A stretch of 64,000 bases of DNA from Wenzhouxiangella sp. XN201 (GTDB taxonomy: Bacteria; Pseudomonadota; Gammaproteobacteria; Xanthomonadales; Wenzhouxiangellaceae): contig NZ_JAAIVI010000017.1 in the NCBI RefSeq assembly GCF_011008905.1, positions 992,001-1,056,000 on the forward strand, in the 5' to 3' direction. The position numbers were made by a program, and so were the translations under genes. Shown in pieces: positions 43,287 to 51,903 of this stretch. The stretch's first letter is position 1; each line of letters starts with the position of its first letter. The notes under the pieces were generated by a model. It did no database searches, was not told the origin of the DNA, and saw only the letters and a list, made by a program, of their open reading frames with translations.

Positions 43287-45389
43287 ATGGCAGTCTGGAC
43301 GAATATGCCGGATAAGCGCAGGGCTGCCTGTTCTGGACTCCATGCCACGCTATTTGGCGCATTCAAGCTGACCGGCCCCGACGGCGAGGAAATCGTCGTG
43401 ACCGGGAAGCGAGCGCGGGCCCTGCTGGCGATTCTGTGTCTGGAGCCGGGTGTTGCCATCGAACGTGACCGGGTGTGCGAATTGTTGTGGCGAGGGGGCT
43501 TCAGGGCGCAGGCCCGGGCCAGCCTGAGGCAGACACTGCTGGGGTTGAAGAAACAGTTGTCGCCGATCGTGCCCGATTTTTTCGACGTCACCCGCGATCG
43601 TGTTGCCGTCAACGCGGCCGCAGTGAGATCCGACCTGGCCGAACTGGAATCGGCCCTCGCCGAAGGCCCGAACCCGCAGGCCAGCGAACTGCTGCTGGAA
43701 ATCGGCGGCCGGCCGCTGCTCGGTCGACTGGATTTTGGCGAATCTTTCCAGCAGTGGCTGGACGTTCGCCGCGCACAGGTCGAGCAACGCCTGAAACGCG
43801 CCGTCGAGGACGCAGTTTCGGATTGGCAGAAACGCGGAGATGAGCGCGAACACGCAAGGCTTCTGGATGCCTGGCGGCTGCGGGATCCGGCAACCCGGGC
43901 CAGCAATTCCGATCCAACAATCAGGATTGCGGTGCTGCCGTTCAAGTCGATTGATGCAGCCGATGAACTGGGTCATTTCGCTCAGGGTCTTTCCGACGAG
44001 CTGATCACTACCCTGGGCCAGTCGCCGCAATTGCTGATTGCCGGTCGCGGATCGTCGCTGAATATCCGGAACTCCGAGCGGCCGCTGCCGGAGATTGCCA
44101 ACGCGCTTCATGTCTCACACCTGGTCCAGGGCTCGGTTCAACGCCACGGCGACGAGCTTCGTGTTCACGTAAGCCTGGTCGACGGAGATAGCGGCTTCGA
44201 GCGCTGGTCGCATGGTTATCGCGGGAACACAGACAACATATTCGGCTTGCAGGAAGACATTGCCCGGACCGTGAGCCGTGAGCTTGCCAGCGCGCTCGAA
44301 CTGGAGATCGGGTTGCCGGGGCCGCGCCGGACGACGCCGAACAAGGCGGCCTACGAACTCTATCTCCAGGGCCGTGCCCTGACCGCGCGCGCGATCGGCG
44401 ACGGCGTACTGGCCAAGGCCGTGGAACTGCTGGAGGCCTCGCTGGCGATCGATCCGGAGTTCGCTGCGTGTTGGACGGCGCTGGCCGAGGCACATGTCTA
44501 CACCGTGGTCTATACCCCATGTCTTGACCGGCTCGAGAAGTCGGCCCGCATGGCGGAGTGTGCGGCCAGGGCGATCGAACTGGATCCGGCCCAGGGCCAC
44601 GCGCGCGCCATGCTGGGCATTCACCGCTGGACCCAGAACGATCCGGTCGGTGCGCTCGATCTGGCGCACGAGGCCTATCGGCTCGAGCCCGACAATCCGG
44701 ATGTTGCGTTGCGCCTGGGTTCGTTCCTGCTCTACATCGGCCGAACCCGCGAGGCGCTGCCCTACATCGAGGCCGCGATTGACCAGGACCCGGTCAACGG
44801 CCGCAATTTCGCGATGCTTTCTGTCGCTCAGCTCAATCTCGGCAACCTCGATCAAGCCGTCGCAGCCGGCCAGCGCATGGTCGATCTTGGCCTGCCCTCG
44901 ATGTGGCTGGCGGTGGCCACGGCGGCATCGGGCGACCGCAAGCTCGCGGTGGAGCAGTACTGGCAGACGCGATTGTTGATGAATACCGTGATCTTTCCAC
45001 CGGCCGGCACCCGGCCGCTCTCGGGTCCGGCCCTGAATACCTACTGGCGGGTTGCGGCCAGGGGTGTTTGCAGCGGACGAGCGGTTCACCGGAGGCTGTA
45101 CTGCACCCTGCTCGACTATCTCCACGCAACCCTGCCGGATCCCTGCGACACCAGCATCGTTGCCCCGGCCATCTGGATGGGCTACAGCAAGATGGTCTTC
45201 AAGACCCTCGGCACCCAGATCACCCCGGCCAACATGTACTGCCTGATGTCGCTCTGGGCCGATATCGAACCCATCCGCCAGGTCCGCCTGCATCCCGATT
45301 TCATGGCGTTCGCCGAGAAAGTTGGCCTGGTGGCCGCCTGGGAAAAGTACGGCTGGCCGGACCTGCTGGCGGCGCCGGATTCCCGCTGA
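43287..45389 (+). CDS. SARP-like transcriptional regulator with TolB-like domain and TPRs
   Basis: A 700-residue cytosolic regulator, with no membrane segment. Residues about 20-105 are a winged-helix domain of the OmpR/SARP type (TGKRARALLAILCLEPG, VCELLWRGGFRAQARASLRQ). Residues 110-195 resemble a short BTAD helical domain. Residues 211-340 form a TolB/FlgO-like domain (IRIAVLPFKS, FAQGLSDELITTLGQ, YRGNTDNIFGLQEDIA). TPR-type repeats follow to about 560, then a unique C-terminus. Proteins of this plan activate adjacent genes, and direct repeats fitting a SARP site lie upstream of the next gene. ATG 43305 is an alternative start; neither has a good ribosome site. Confidence 0.82.
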   Translation: MAVWTNMPDKRRAACSGLHATLFGAFKLTGPDGEEIVVTGKRARALLAILCLEPGVAIERDRVCELLWRGGFRAQARASLRQTLLGLKKQLSPIVPDFFDVTRDRVAVNAAAVRSDLAELESALAEGPNPQASELLLEIGGRPLLGRLDFGESFQQWLDVRRAQVEQRLKRAVEDAVSDWQKRGDEREHARLLDAWRLRDPATRASNSDPTIRIAVLPFKSIDAADELGHFAQGLSDELITTLGQSPQLLIAGRGSSLNIRNSERPLPEIANALHVSHLVQGSVQRHGDELRVHVSLVDGDSGFERWSHGYRGNTDNIFGLQEDIARTVSRELASALELEIGLPGPRRTTPNKAAYELYLQGRALTARAIGDGVLAKAVELLEASLAIDPEFAACWTALAEAHVYTVVYTPCLDRLEKSARMAECAARAIELDPAQGHARAMLGIHRWTQNDPVGALDLAHEAYRLEPDNPDVALRLGSFLLYIGRTREALPYIEAAIDQDPVNGRNFAMLSVAQLNLGNLDQAVAAGQRMVDLGLPSMWLAVATAASGDRKLAVEQYWQTRLLMNTVIFPPAGTRPLSGPALNTYWRVAARGVCSGRAVHRRLYCTLLDYLHATLPDPCDTSIVAPAIWMGYSKMVFKTLGTQITPANMYCLMSLWADIEPIRQVRLHPDFMAFAEKVGLVAAWEKYGWPDLLAAPDSR

Positions 45390-45423
45390 CAACCCGCCCG
45401 GAGCGCGCGGCGCTCCAACCCAT

Positions 45424-45459
45424 TGACGCAGAAATGACGAATAATTGACGGCTGCGTCA
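45424..45459 (+). promoter_or_regulatory. Direct-repeat operator fitting a SARP-type regulator
   Basis: TGACG occurs at 45424, 45435 and 45446, exactly 11 bases apart (one helical turn), and TGCGTCA (45453-45459) closes an inverted TGACGCAG/CTGCGTCA pair. No good -35 box is visible, as expected for activator-dependent promoters. It lies about 123-158 bases before the SDR start. Confidence 0.5.
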
Positions 45460-45581
45460 TTGATCCGCACAAGAAACCAGCGCAATCTCACATCTCAAAT
45501 CTGATCCGCCTCGCACCTCAGTCGGGTGGAAAAGCGACGGCGCGTCAACCATCGAGAGTCGTCCAGGAGAGTGAAGACCGC

Positions 45582-46481
45582 ATGACCAAAACAATCGTGA
45601 TTACCGGGTGCAGTTCCGGATTCGGCAAGCAGCTGGCCTTGCAACTGGCCCGGCGGGGCGACCGGGTTTACGCGACTATGCGCGCAACGCAGGGCAAGAA
45701 CGCGGTCGCTGCCGAAGAATTGAACAATGCAGCTGAAACCGAAGATATCGATCTGCGCGTGCTTGAGCTGGATGTCGCCTCAACCGGGTCGGTAAACGCC
45801 GCAGCCAAAGCGATCCTCGCCGAATCCGGCGCGCCGGATGTCGTGGTCAACAACGCAGGCGTGATGTACGTCGGCTTCACCGAGGCCTTCACTGCCGAGG
45901 AGCTGACGACCCAGCTCGACGTCAACGTGGTCGGCATCCAGCGTATGAACCGGGCGTTCCTGCCGGCTATGCGTCAGCGCGGTCAGGGCCTGATCGTCAA
46001 CCTGAGCTCGATTGCCGGCCGCTTCGGCGTGCCGTTCTTCGGCGTCTATCACGCCAGCAAATGGGCGCTCGAGGGCTATTCGATGGCGCTTCGCTGCGAA
46101 CTGGCCCGCTGCGGTATTGACGTGGTAGTTGTCGAGCCCGGTCCGTTTGCCACGGAACTGTTCACGACCAGCCCGCGACCGACCGACGCCGACGGCCGCA
46201 TCGACATGTATCCCGCCGTTGCACGCGAGACCTTCGAAGATTTGATGCAGGGCTTCGATGGCATGTTCAGCGATCCGGACACGCCGACCGAACCGGCCTT
46301 GGTGGTCGAGCAGATGGTCGCGCTGATCGACGCTCCGGCCGGCAGTCGGCCGTTCAGGACCGTGGCCGGCGTGGATGTCGGCGTGCGCGAGCGCAATGCG
46401 GCGGTCGAGCCTTTCGATGCCGCGGTGCTGGAGGCGTTCGGCCTGACCGAATTCGCCACGCTGGCAGGGCGTCATGACTGA
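45582..46481 (+). CDS. Short-chain dehydrogenase/reductase (classical)
   Basis: A 299-residue NAD(P)-dependent oxidoreductase with nucleotide motif TGCSSGFG (residues 9-16), NNAG at 90-93 and catalytic S142, Y156 and K160 (VYHASKWALEGYSMALR). The extended C-terminus is typical of the retinol-dehydrogenase-like SDR branch. It is the first gene after the SARP-like regulator and its promoter repeats. Substrate unknown; likely a hydroxyl/keto conversion within the module. Confidence 0.9.
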   Translation: MTKTIVITGCSSGFGKQLALQLARRGDRVYATMRATQGKNAVAAEELNNAAETEDIDLRVLELDVASTGSVNAAAKAILAESGAPDVVVNNAGVMYVGFTEAFTAEELTTQLDVNVVGIQRMNRAFLPAMRQRGQGLIVNLSSIAGRFGVPFFGVYHASKWALEGYSMALRCELARCGIDVVVVEPGPFATELFTTSPRPTDADGRIDMYPAVARETFEDLMQGFDGMFSDPDTPTEPALVVEQMVALIDAPAGSRPFRTVAGVDVGVRERNAAVEPFDAAVLEAFGLTEFATLAGRHD

Positions 46482-46684
46482 AATTGCACCAATGCTGCGG
46501 CCGGGCGAATGACGCTGACGTACGGCACGACGCCGAAGCTGCGGCGGGCAGTCGCGGCATGAAAACGCCCTCTTACACAGCAAATGATCATCTTGTGCAG
46601 AAGGGCGCTATGTCCGCAAACCGAAGACGCCGCTATCAAGCGGTATCAAACCTCACTACTACCAAAACCAAAAGAGGAAACACC

Positions 46685-47158
46685 ATGAAACAGTCCAATC
46701 TCCTACGTACGTGCGCAGTCTCGCTCTCGCTGCTGCTTGGCCTGTGCCTTGCCGCGCCGGCAGCCGCCCAACTGGAAGTCTGGGAAGACTATGAAGTCTC
46801 AGACGCTGTCTGGTCGCTCACCATGGTCAAGCTCGATCCGGGTACTCAGGATATCTATCTGGAAGGCCTGAAGTCGACCTGGGTTGCAGCCAATGAAATC
46901 GCGAAGTCTCTCGGCCACGTCGAGTATTACTCAATCCATGCCAATCAGGCTGTCGCGCCTGATGCGTTCGATCTCTTGTTGGTCATCAAATTCCCAAGTA
47001 CGGACATGATGGCGCCGAACCGTGAACGTTATAACGCCTTTATGGAAGCCTGGGGCGAGGAAAACCAGGATGCCAGCAACAAGAAAGTTCTCGAGCTGTA
47101 CAACGAAATCCGTGAAATCCAGGGCGAATACCTGACCCGGGAAATCACGATCAAGTAA
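46685..47158 (+). CDS. Small secreted protein, dimeric alpha/beta-barrel-like
   Basis: A 157-residue exported protein starting at ATG 46685 with AGAGGA upstream. The signal peptide ends near residue 29 (LAAPAAAQ). The mature part alternates strands and helices (WSLTMVKLDPGTQDIYL, LLLVIKFPSTDMM) in a pattern like NIPSNAP/ABM-type dimeric alpha/beta barrels; the protein at 61932-62699 looks like a two-domain relative. No catalytic residues are recognised. The upstream 203-base gap holds no gene. Confidence 0.7.
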   Translation: MKQSNLLRTCAVSLSLLLGLCLAAPAAAQLEVWEDYEVSDAVWSLTMVKLDPGTQDIYLEGLKSTWVAANEIAKSLGHVEYYSIHANQAVAPDAFDLLLVIKFPSTDMMAPNRERYNAFMEAWGEENQDASNKKVLELYNEIREIQGEYLTREITIK

Positions 47159-47242
47159 TCAGGCCGTCCACTGCGCTGCAGGGGCGGTGTCCCTTGCAGC
47201 GTGGCTGGACTCCCTTCGACACAGCTTAGAAGGAGAACTGCC

Positions 47243-47332
47243 ATGCACCGCTCAGGTCTTGTGTGCGCAGTCGAAAGCAGGACGGTAGGCAGTCAGCTGG
47301 CTTCGTGTCCGTTCACCGGAGAGGAGCCATGA
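47243..47332 (+). CDS. Short leader ORF (29 residues) coupled to the next membrane-protein gene
   Basis: ATG 47243 has an excellent ribosome site (AAGGAGAACTGCC before it) and its TGA overlaps the next ATG as ATGA. The 29-residue peptide has two cysteines (LVCAV and ASCPF) and no clear signal or membrane segment. It could be a translational coupler, a regulatory leader peptide or a small protein. A hairpin (CGCTGCA/TGCAGCG, about 47174-47201) lies upstream. Confidence 0.5.
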   Translation: MHRSGLVCAVESRTVGSQLASCPFTGEEP

Positions 47333-48147
47333 GCACGACGGTCTCAGGTCTGGATTACCGGACATCCGTCCGCGCGTCGGCTAGCTCGTTGACCCGTTTC
47401 ATGGATAGATGGATCTTCGTGCTGATGGCGGCGTGGTTCATCGCAATCACGCTCACCGGATTCATCCCTACTTCCCTGGAGAAAATCGCCGCCGTCGAGG
47501 TCGGCATGAGGCCACCCTTCCCATTCATGCTGCATGCGCACGCCGTGCTGATGGGTACATTCCTTGTGCTGCTCCTGGTCCAGGCCCTATTGGTGGCAAC
47601 GGGCAGGCAGCAACATCACCAGAAGCTTGGCATGGCTGGCATCGTGATCGCCCCCGCTATCGTGGTGGTGGGTTGCCTTCTGGTGCCGATCATTCACCAC
47701 CAGGTCTGGGGCGTGATGCAGGCGGCTCCGCCGGAAGCTCAGGCCGAGCTGCAGCAGGTCATGGTCTTCGTCAGAAACATCATGTTGCTGCAGATTCAGG
47801 TCGGCATCCTGTTCGCGATCTACATCGGCATCGCCCTGTATCTGCGCAAGTCCGACCCCGGCATGCACAAACGACTGATATTTCTTGCCGTGGCGCTTCC
47901 TCTGCCGGCTGCCTTCGATCGTATTGGCTGGCTGCCGCACACGTTGCCGGAGACCCCGCTGTCCTCGTTCCTGTACATCCTGCTCGCGGTGGCCCCGATG
48001 TTCATCTGGGATGTGCTGCGCACGCGGAAGGTACACAAGGCCTACAGTCTCTGGCTGGCGGGCTTCCTGCCTTCCTCCGTGCTGATCTACCTTCTCTGGA
48101 ACACCGACTGGTGGCAGGCCACCGCACCACGACTGGTGGGTCTTTGA
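47329..48147 (+). CDS. Polytopic membrane protein with conserved histidines
   Basis: A 272-residue protein with about seven membrane segments. The motif FMLHAHAVLMGTFLVLLLVQ, followed by GRQQHHQKLGMAG and IIHHQVWG, resembles membrane proteins with paired histidines that may bind heme or metal (DUF2306-like by general pattern). The C-terminal half includes RKSDPGMHKRLIFLAVAL and WDVLRTRKVHKAYSLW. The start is ATG 47329 with GAGGAG upstream. Function unknown; perhaps an electron-transfer partner for the module's oxidoreductases. Confidence 0.7.
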   Translation: MSTTVSGLDYRTSVRASASSLTRFMDRWIFVLMAAWFIAITLTGFIPTSLEKIAAVEVGMRPPFPFMLHAHAVLMGTFLVLLLVQALLVATGRQQHHQKLGMAGIVIAPAIVVVGCLLVPIIHHQVWGVMQAAPPEAQAELQQVMVFVRNIMLLQIQVGILFAIYIGIALYLRKSDPGMHKRLIFLAVALPLPAAFDRIGWLPHTLPETPLSSFLYILLAVAPMFIWDVLRTRKVHKAYSLWLAGFLPSSVLIYLLWNTDWWQATAPRLVGL

Positions 48148-48223
48148 GCCCGAATGTGCCGATGAGCAATCTGCGCGCCGTGATGGTAACCAACGAATTC
48201 GGTCTGGGCGCACGACCAGTTTG

Positions 48224-48598
48224 ATGAGCGAACCCACGCCCACCACGGCCGAAGTCGCGGCCGATTTCACGGGACTGTGGCTGGCCGGTGAATTCCGCGC
48301 CGCCGGCGAGAAGTACTGGGCCGAGGACATCGTGAGCGTCGAGCCGCGCGCATTGCCCGACGGTACCGGTGCCGAATGCCGCGGCATCGAGGCGCTGCGC
48401 AAGAAGAACCTGCGCTGGTGTTCGACCCACGGCATCGAGGACCTGAGTATCGACGGACCGTTCGTGACCGGCGATCACTTCGCGCTGTTTGTCGACATGC
48501 TGATCGCCCACGCCGGCCAACGCACACCACATAGCGAGATCGCCGTCTTCACCGTGCGCGACGGCCGGATCGTCGAGGAACGCTTTTTTTATGAATGA
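48224..48598 (+). CDS. SnoaL/NTF2-like protein
   Basis: A 124-residue cystatin-like alpha+beta barrel protein of the SnoaL type: an N-terminal helix (AEVAADFTGLWLAGEFRAAGEKYWAED) and antiparallel strands ending EIAVFTVRDGRIVEERFFYE. Such folds act as polyketide cyclases, hydrolases, isomerases or simple binding proteins. No catalytic residue can be assigned. It immediately precedes the VOC enzyme gene (10 bases). Confidence 0.8.
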   Translation: MSEPTPTTAEVAADFTGLWLAGEFRAAGEKYWAEDIVSVEPRALPDGTGAECRGIEALRKKNLRWCSTHGIEDLSIDGPFVTGDHFALFVDMLIAHAGQRTPHSEIAVFTVRDGRIVEERFFYE

Positions 48599-48608
48599 GG
48601 AGGCCATT

Positions 48609-49190
48609 ATGACGACTACCCCCAAAGCCCTGGCCCACGTGGTCTACCGCACGCGACGCTTTGCAGAAATGTTGGCGTGGTACAGCGCCGTATTCGGTGC
48701 CCGGATTCAACACCAGAACCCGGCGATGAGCTTTCTGACCTTCGACGACGAACACCATCGTTTCGCGCTCCTCGACCTGTCCGTGATCGACCCGGACGGT
48801 TCGGAGCCTGAAACGAAAAACTGGGTCGGCGTCGACCACCTGGCCTGGACGTACCCGTCCCTGGAGAGTCTCTTCGCCAACTACGAGCACTGCAAGGCCA
48901 ACGGCATCGAACCCTACTGGTGCGTCCACCACGGGCTGACGATCTCGATGTATTACGCCGACCCCGACGGCAACCAGATGGAGTTCCAGGTTGACGCCTT
49001 CGATACGGCCGAGGAATGCAATGCCTATATTTCCGGACCGCCGTTCGAGGTCAACCCGGTCGGCGTGGAATTCGATCCCGAAGAGTGGCTGGCGGCCGTG
49101 CGAGAAGGCGGCTCCCTGGACGACTTCCGGGTACGAACCGTGCATGAGCCGGTCTCGCCGATCCGGGGCGCCGTCAGCGCGTTGCTTTGA
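48609..49190 (+). CDS. VOC-family extradiol-dioxygenase-like protein
   Basis: A 193-residue vicinal-oxygen-chelate protein. ATG 48609 is chosen for AGGAGG eight bases upstream (48598-48603). The candidate metal triad is H10 (ALAHVVYRT), H77 (VGVDHLAW) and E125 (DPDGNQMEFQVD), the 2-His-1-Glu arrangement of type I extradiol dioxygenases. YYADPDGNQMEF is the standard C-terminal motif. It may open an aromatic diol ring; its small one-module size leaves glyoxalase-like or resistance roles open. Confidence 0.82.
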   Translation: MTTTPKALAHVVYRTRRFAEMLAWYSAVFGARIQHQNPAMSFLTFDDEHHRFALLDLSVIDPDGSEPETKNWVGVDHLAWTYPSLESLFANYEHCKANGIEPYWCVHHGLTISMYYADPDGNQMEFQVDAFDTAEECNAYISGPPFEVNPVGVEFDPEEWLAAVREGGSLDDFRVRTVHEPVSPIRGAVSALL

Positions 49191-49229
49191 TCCGAACCAA
49201 CCGAGAAGACACCCAATGAGACCCAGCCC

Positions 49230-50489
49230 ATGTCCCTGACGCTCGACAGTCCTGTCACCGCCCCGACGCAGAAAGCGGACCGCTACCTCGTGATGGACGT
49301 TTTGCGCGGCTTTGCGCTTCTCGGCGTCATGCTGATGAACCTCTACGAGTTCGGCGGCGTTGATGTGCTGATTACCGCCGAGCAACTGGCCGCGCTGCCG
49401 TCGGCAGTGCTCGACGAGCGGTTTCAGTTCTGGTTGCAGCTATTCGTTTACAACAAGGCCAACACGCTGTTCGCTTTCCTGTTCGGGCTGGGTTTCTGGG
49501 TGCAGATGGAGCGCCTTCAGGCGCGCGGGGCGCCTTTCCGGTCGATCTATCTGCGACGTGCCGGCATCCTGCTGATTCTCGGCTGGATCCACCTGCTGTG
49601 CCTTTTCGGCTGGGATATTCTGCACATCTACGGCATCGCCGCCTTCATCCTGTTCTTTTCCAGAAAGCTGCCGGATCGGGCGCTGCTGTGGATCGGCATG
49701 ACGCTGCTGCTGTTCGCCCGGCCGTTCGTGACCTGGGTTTTCGAGATCAGCGGGATCACGGCGCTGTTCGACGATCCTGCTGCCGCCGAGGCCGGGATCC
49801 TGGCCCGCCAGGCGGCTGCGCAGTCCGGTGACTTTTTCACTTTTATCGCCCTGGTGAATCAGGACTACCTGCGGTGGGCCCTGACCGGCGGACTGTTCGG
49901 CTGGATCTTCTACGCCCTCGGCCGGTTCTACATGGGCGCCTGGGTCGCACGCCGGGGCTGGATTCAGAACGCGTCGGACAACCTGCCCATGTTTCGCCGC
50001 TGGCTCTGGCCACTGCTGATTGTCGGCCTGCTGCTGGAGAGCGTGCATCTGTTCACCGAAGATGTGCCCGAAACCGCACTGTTCGGCCAGATCGAGCTGC
50101 TGCGGATTATTCTGCATGCCGTGGCCACGCCCATGATCGCGGCCGGCTACATCTGTGCGATCGTGCTGCTGTTTCACGGCGGCTGGTTGAGCTGGCTGGT
50201 ACAACCGTTTGCGCCGGTCGGCCAGATGGCACTGACCAATTACCTGACCCAAAGCGTGGCCATCATCCTGATCCTGACGTCGGTCGGACCCGGACTCGGA
50301 CTGGCGGGCAAGGCCGGCGCTTCGACCTTCGTGCCGCTGGTGGTGACTTTCTTCACCGCGCAGATCCTGTTCAGCCATTTCTGGATGAAGTTCTTTGCCT
50401 TCGGCCCTGCCGAATGGCTGTGGCGCACCCTGACCTACGGCAAGCGGCCGCGCTTTATCCGCACAGCGGTCCAAACACAACCCACCTGA
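49230..50489 (+). CDS. DUF418-family polytopic membrane protein
   Basis: A 419-residue protein with about ten membrane segments. The N-terminal MDVLRGFALLGVMLMNL and FAFLFGLGFWVQMERL, and the C-terminal GQMALTNYLTQS with FGPAEWLWRTLTYGKRP, are DUF418 hallmarks. The family is related to membrane acyltransferases of the YeiB kind and may act in transport or lipid modification. Its place in the module suggests movement or modification of the module's compound; this is inference. Confidence 0.85.
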   Translation: MSLTLDSPVTAPTQKADRYLVMDVLRGFALLGVMLMNLYEFGGVDVLITAEQLAALPSAVLDERFQFWLQLFVYNKANTLFAFLFGLGFWVQMERLQARGAPFRSIYLRRAGILLILGWIHLLCLFGWDILHIYGIAAFILFFSRKLPDRALLWIGMTLLLFARPFVTWVFEISGITALFDDPAAAEAGILARQAAAQSGDFFTFIALVNQDYLRWALTGGLFGWIFYALGRFYMGAWVARRGWIQNASDNLPMFRRWLWPLLIVGLLLESVHLFTEDVPETALFGQIELLRIILHAVATPMIAAGYICAIVLLFHGGWLSWLVQPFAPVGQMALTNYLTQSVAIILILTSVGPGLGLAGKAGASTFVPLVVTFFTAQILFSHFWMKFFAFGPAEWLWRTLTYGKRPRFIRTAVQTQPT

Positions 50490-50503
50490 ACCAGAGAGAA
50501 CGA

Positions 50504-50881
50504 ATGATGAGCAAGCCAAGCCCTGAGGACGATATCCACCGGATCGAGACGCTGATGCAGACCTACATCGAAGGCGGCCGTACCGGCAGCGTGGAGACGT
50601 TGCGCCCCATCTTCCATGAATTGGCGACGATCTGCGGATACGTCGGCCCCGATCTGTTCGCCGGACCAATCGCGATGTTCTACGACTGGCATACCGAGAA
50701 CGGGCCGGCGGCCGACCTCGAAGTCGGGGATCGCCGGATCGACGTCGAAGGCAGTGCCGCCAGCGTTCGAATCGAACTCGACAACTGGACCGGCCACCGT
50801 TTCACCGATTTCTTCACGCTGGTCAAGATCGAGGACCAATGGCAGATCATGAGCAAGGTGTTCTACCTGCATCCGGAGTAA
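50504..50881 (+). CDS. NTF2-like (lumazine-binding type) protein
   Basis: A 125-residue protein: IHRIETLMQTYIEGGRTGSVETLRPIF forms the helical start and FTDFFTLVKIEDQWQIMSKVFYLHP the closing strands of a Lumazine_bd/SnoaL-like fold. It is cytosolic. This is the second NTF2-like protein of the island. Role unknown; binding or isomerisation of a small molecule is likely for the fold. Confidence 0.8.
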   Translation: MMSKPSPEDDIHRIETLMQTYIEGGRTGSVETLRPIFHELATICGYVGPDLFAGPIAMFYDWHTENGPAADLEVGDRRIDVEGSAASVRIELDNWTGHRFTDFFTLVKIEDQWQIMSKVFYLHPE

Positions 50882-50950
50882 GCGCCCATCGCCCATGACT
50901 TCGCTGTTGCTCCCCTGCCTCAGCACCTCGAACCACCTGGAGCAATACCC

Positions 50951-51829
50951 ATGAAAACCCTTTGCTTTGCACTCGCGGCCGTCGCCGCACACCTGCCCAC
51001 CCACGCCCTTGCGGCGGACGAGCCACGGGCTATCGTCGAAGCGGCCTACGAGGCCTTCGCCCAGGGCGACATGGACCGGTTCGCCGGCCTCATGGCCCCC
51101 GACATCATCTGGAACGAGGCCGAGGGCAATCCCTACGCCGATCTCAATCCCTACGAGGGGCCGGAAGCCGTCATGTCCGGCCTGTTCTCACGGCTGGCGG
51201 CCGAGTGGGAGTCGATCACGGTCACGCCGAACGAATACGTGGTCGACGGTGACCGGGTGGTCGTCTTCGGTCGCTACGACGAGGTCTACAAGGCCACCGG
51301 CGAGCGCCTGGATATTCCGTTCGTCCATTCCTGGACCGTGTCGGATGGCCAGCTCGCCGTGTTCCAGCAGTACACCGACACGGCGGCGCTGGTTGCGGCC
51401 ATGAACCGGGCGCCCGACGCGGTCGGTGATTCCGACGAGGTCGCGTCGAGCGGACAGCTGAAATACGCGACTGGTGATCCGGCCTCTTGGCCGGCCGAGC
51501 TCGACGCGGTGATTGCTGCCCCGGACAACCACGAGGTGTTGCTGGATAACGACCACGTGCGCGTGCTTGAGGTCACCCTGGGGCCGGGCGAGGTAGAGCC
51601 GCTCCATTCGCACCGCTGGCCCAGCGTGCTTCACATCCAGCAGGCGGGCCACTTCCTGGACCGCGACGCCGAGGGCAACGTGATCTTCGACTCCCGCGAG
51701 GCCCCGCCGCTCGAGCTGCCGCTGACCATGTGGAAGGGTCCGGAAGCACCGCACTCGCCGGTCAATCTCAGCGAAGACACCGAAATCCGGCTCATCCGTG
51801 TCGAGCTCAAGCAGGCGCCGGCGCCATAA
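50951..51829 (+). CDS. Secreted SnoaL-like and cupin fusion protein
   Basis: A 292-residue exported protein. A signal peptide covers residues 1-21. Residues 25-150 are a SnoaL domain (AIVEAAYEAFAQGDMDRFAGLMAPDI, VVVFGRYDEVYKATG). Residues about 185-290 are a cupin with H219 and H221 (VEPLHSHRW) and second motif H268-N272 (EAPHSPVN); the usual glutamate of motif 1 is not present. Both domains are small-molecule folds, so a periplasmic cyclase, isomerase or dioxygenase-like role is possible. GGAG precedes the start. Confidence 0.8.
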   Translation: MKTLCFALAAVAAHLPTHALAADEPRAIVEAAYEAFAQGDMDRFAGLMAPDIIWNEAEGNPYADLNPYEGPEAVMSGLFSRLAAEWESITVTPNEYVVDGDRVVVFGRYDEVYKATGERLDIPFVHSWTVSDGQLAVFQQYTDTAALVAAMNRAPDAVGDSDEVASSGQLKYATGDPASWPAELDAVIAAPDNHEVLLDNDHVRVLEVTLGPGEVEPLHSHRWPSVLHIQQAGHFLDRDAEGNVIFDSREAPPLELPLTMWKGPEAPHSPVNLSEDTEIRLIRVELKQAPAP

Positions 51830-51903
51830 CCCGAATCGTTTTGGTCCTCGTCGTACGTAGGCGAGAACAAGCAGCTTGTCAGAGTAACTCAGAGGTTCCC
51901 TGG

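Noticed and set aside
50895-50954. 19-residue ORF overlapping the start at 50951 as ATGA
   Set aside because: No ribosome site before its ATG; the overlap is likely chance, unlike 47243-47332.
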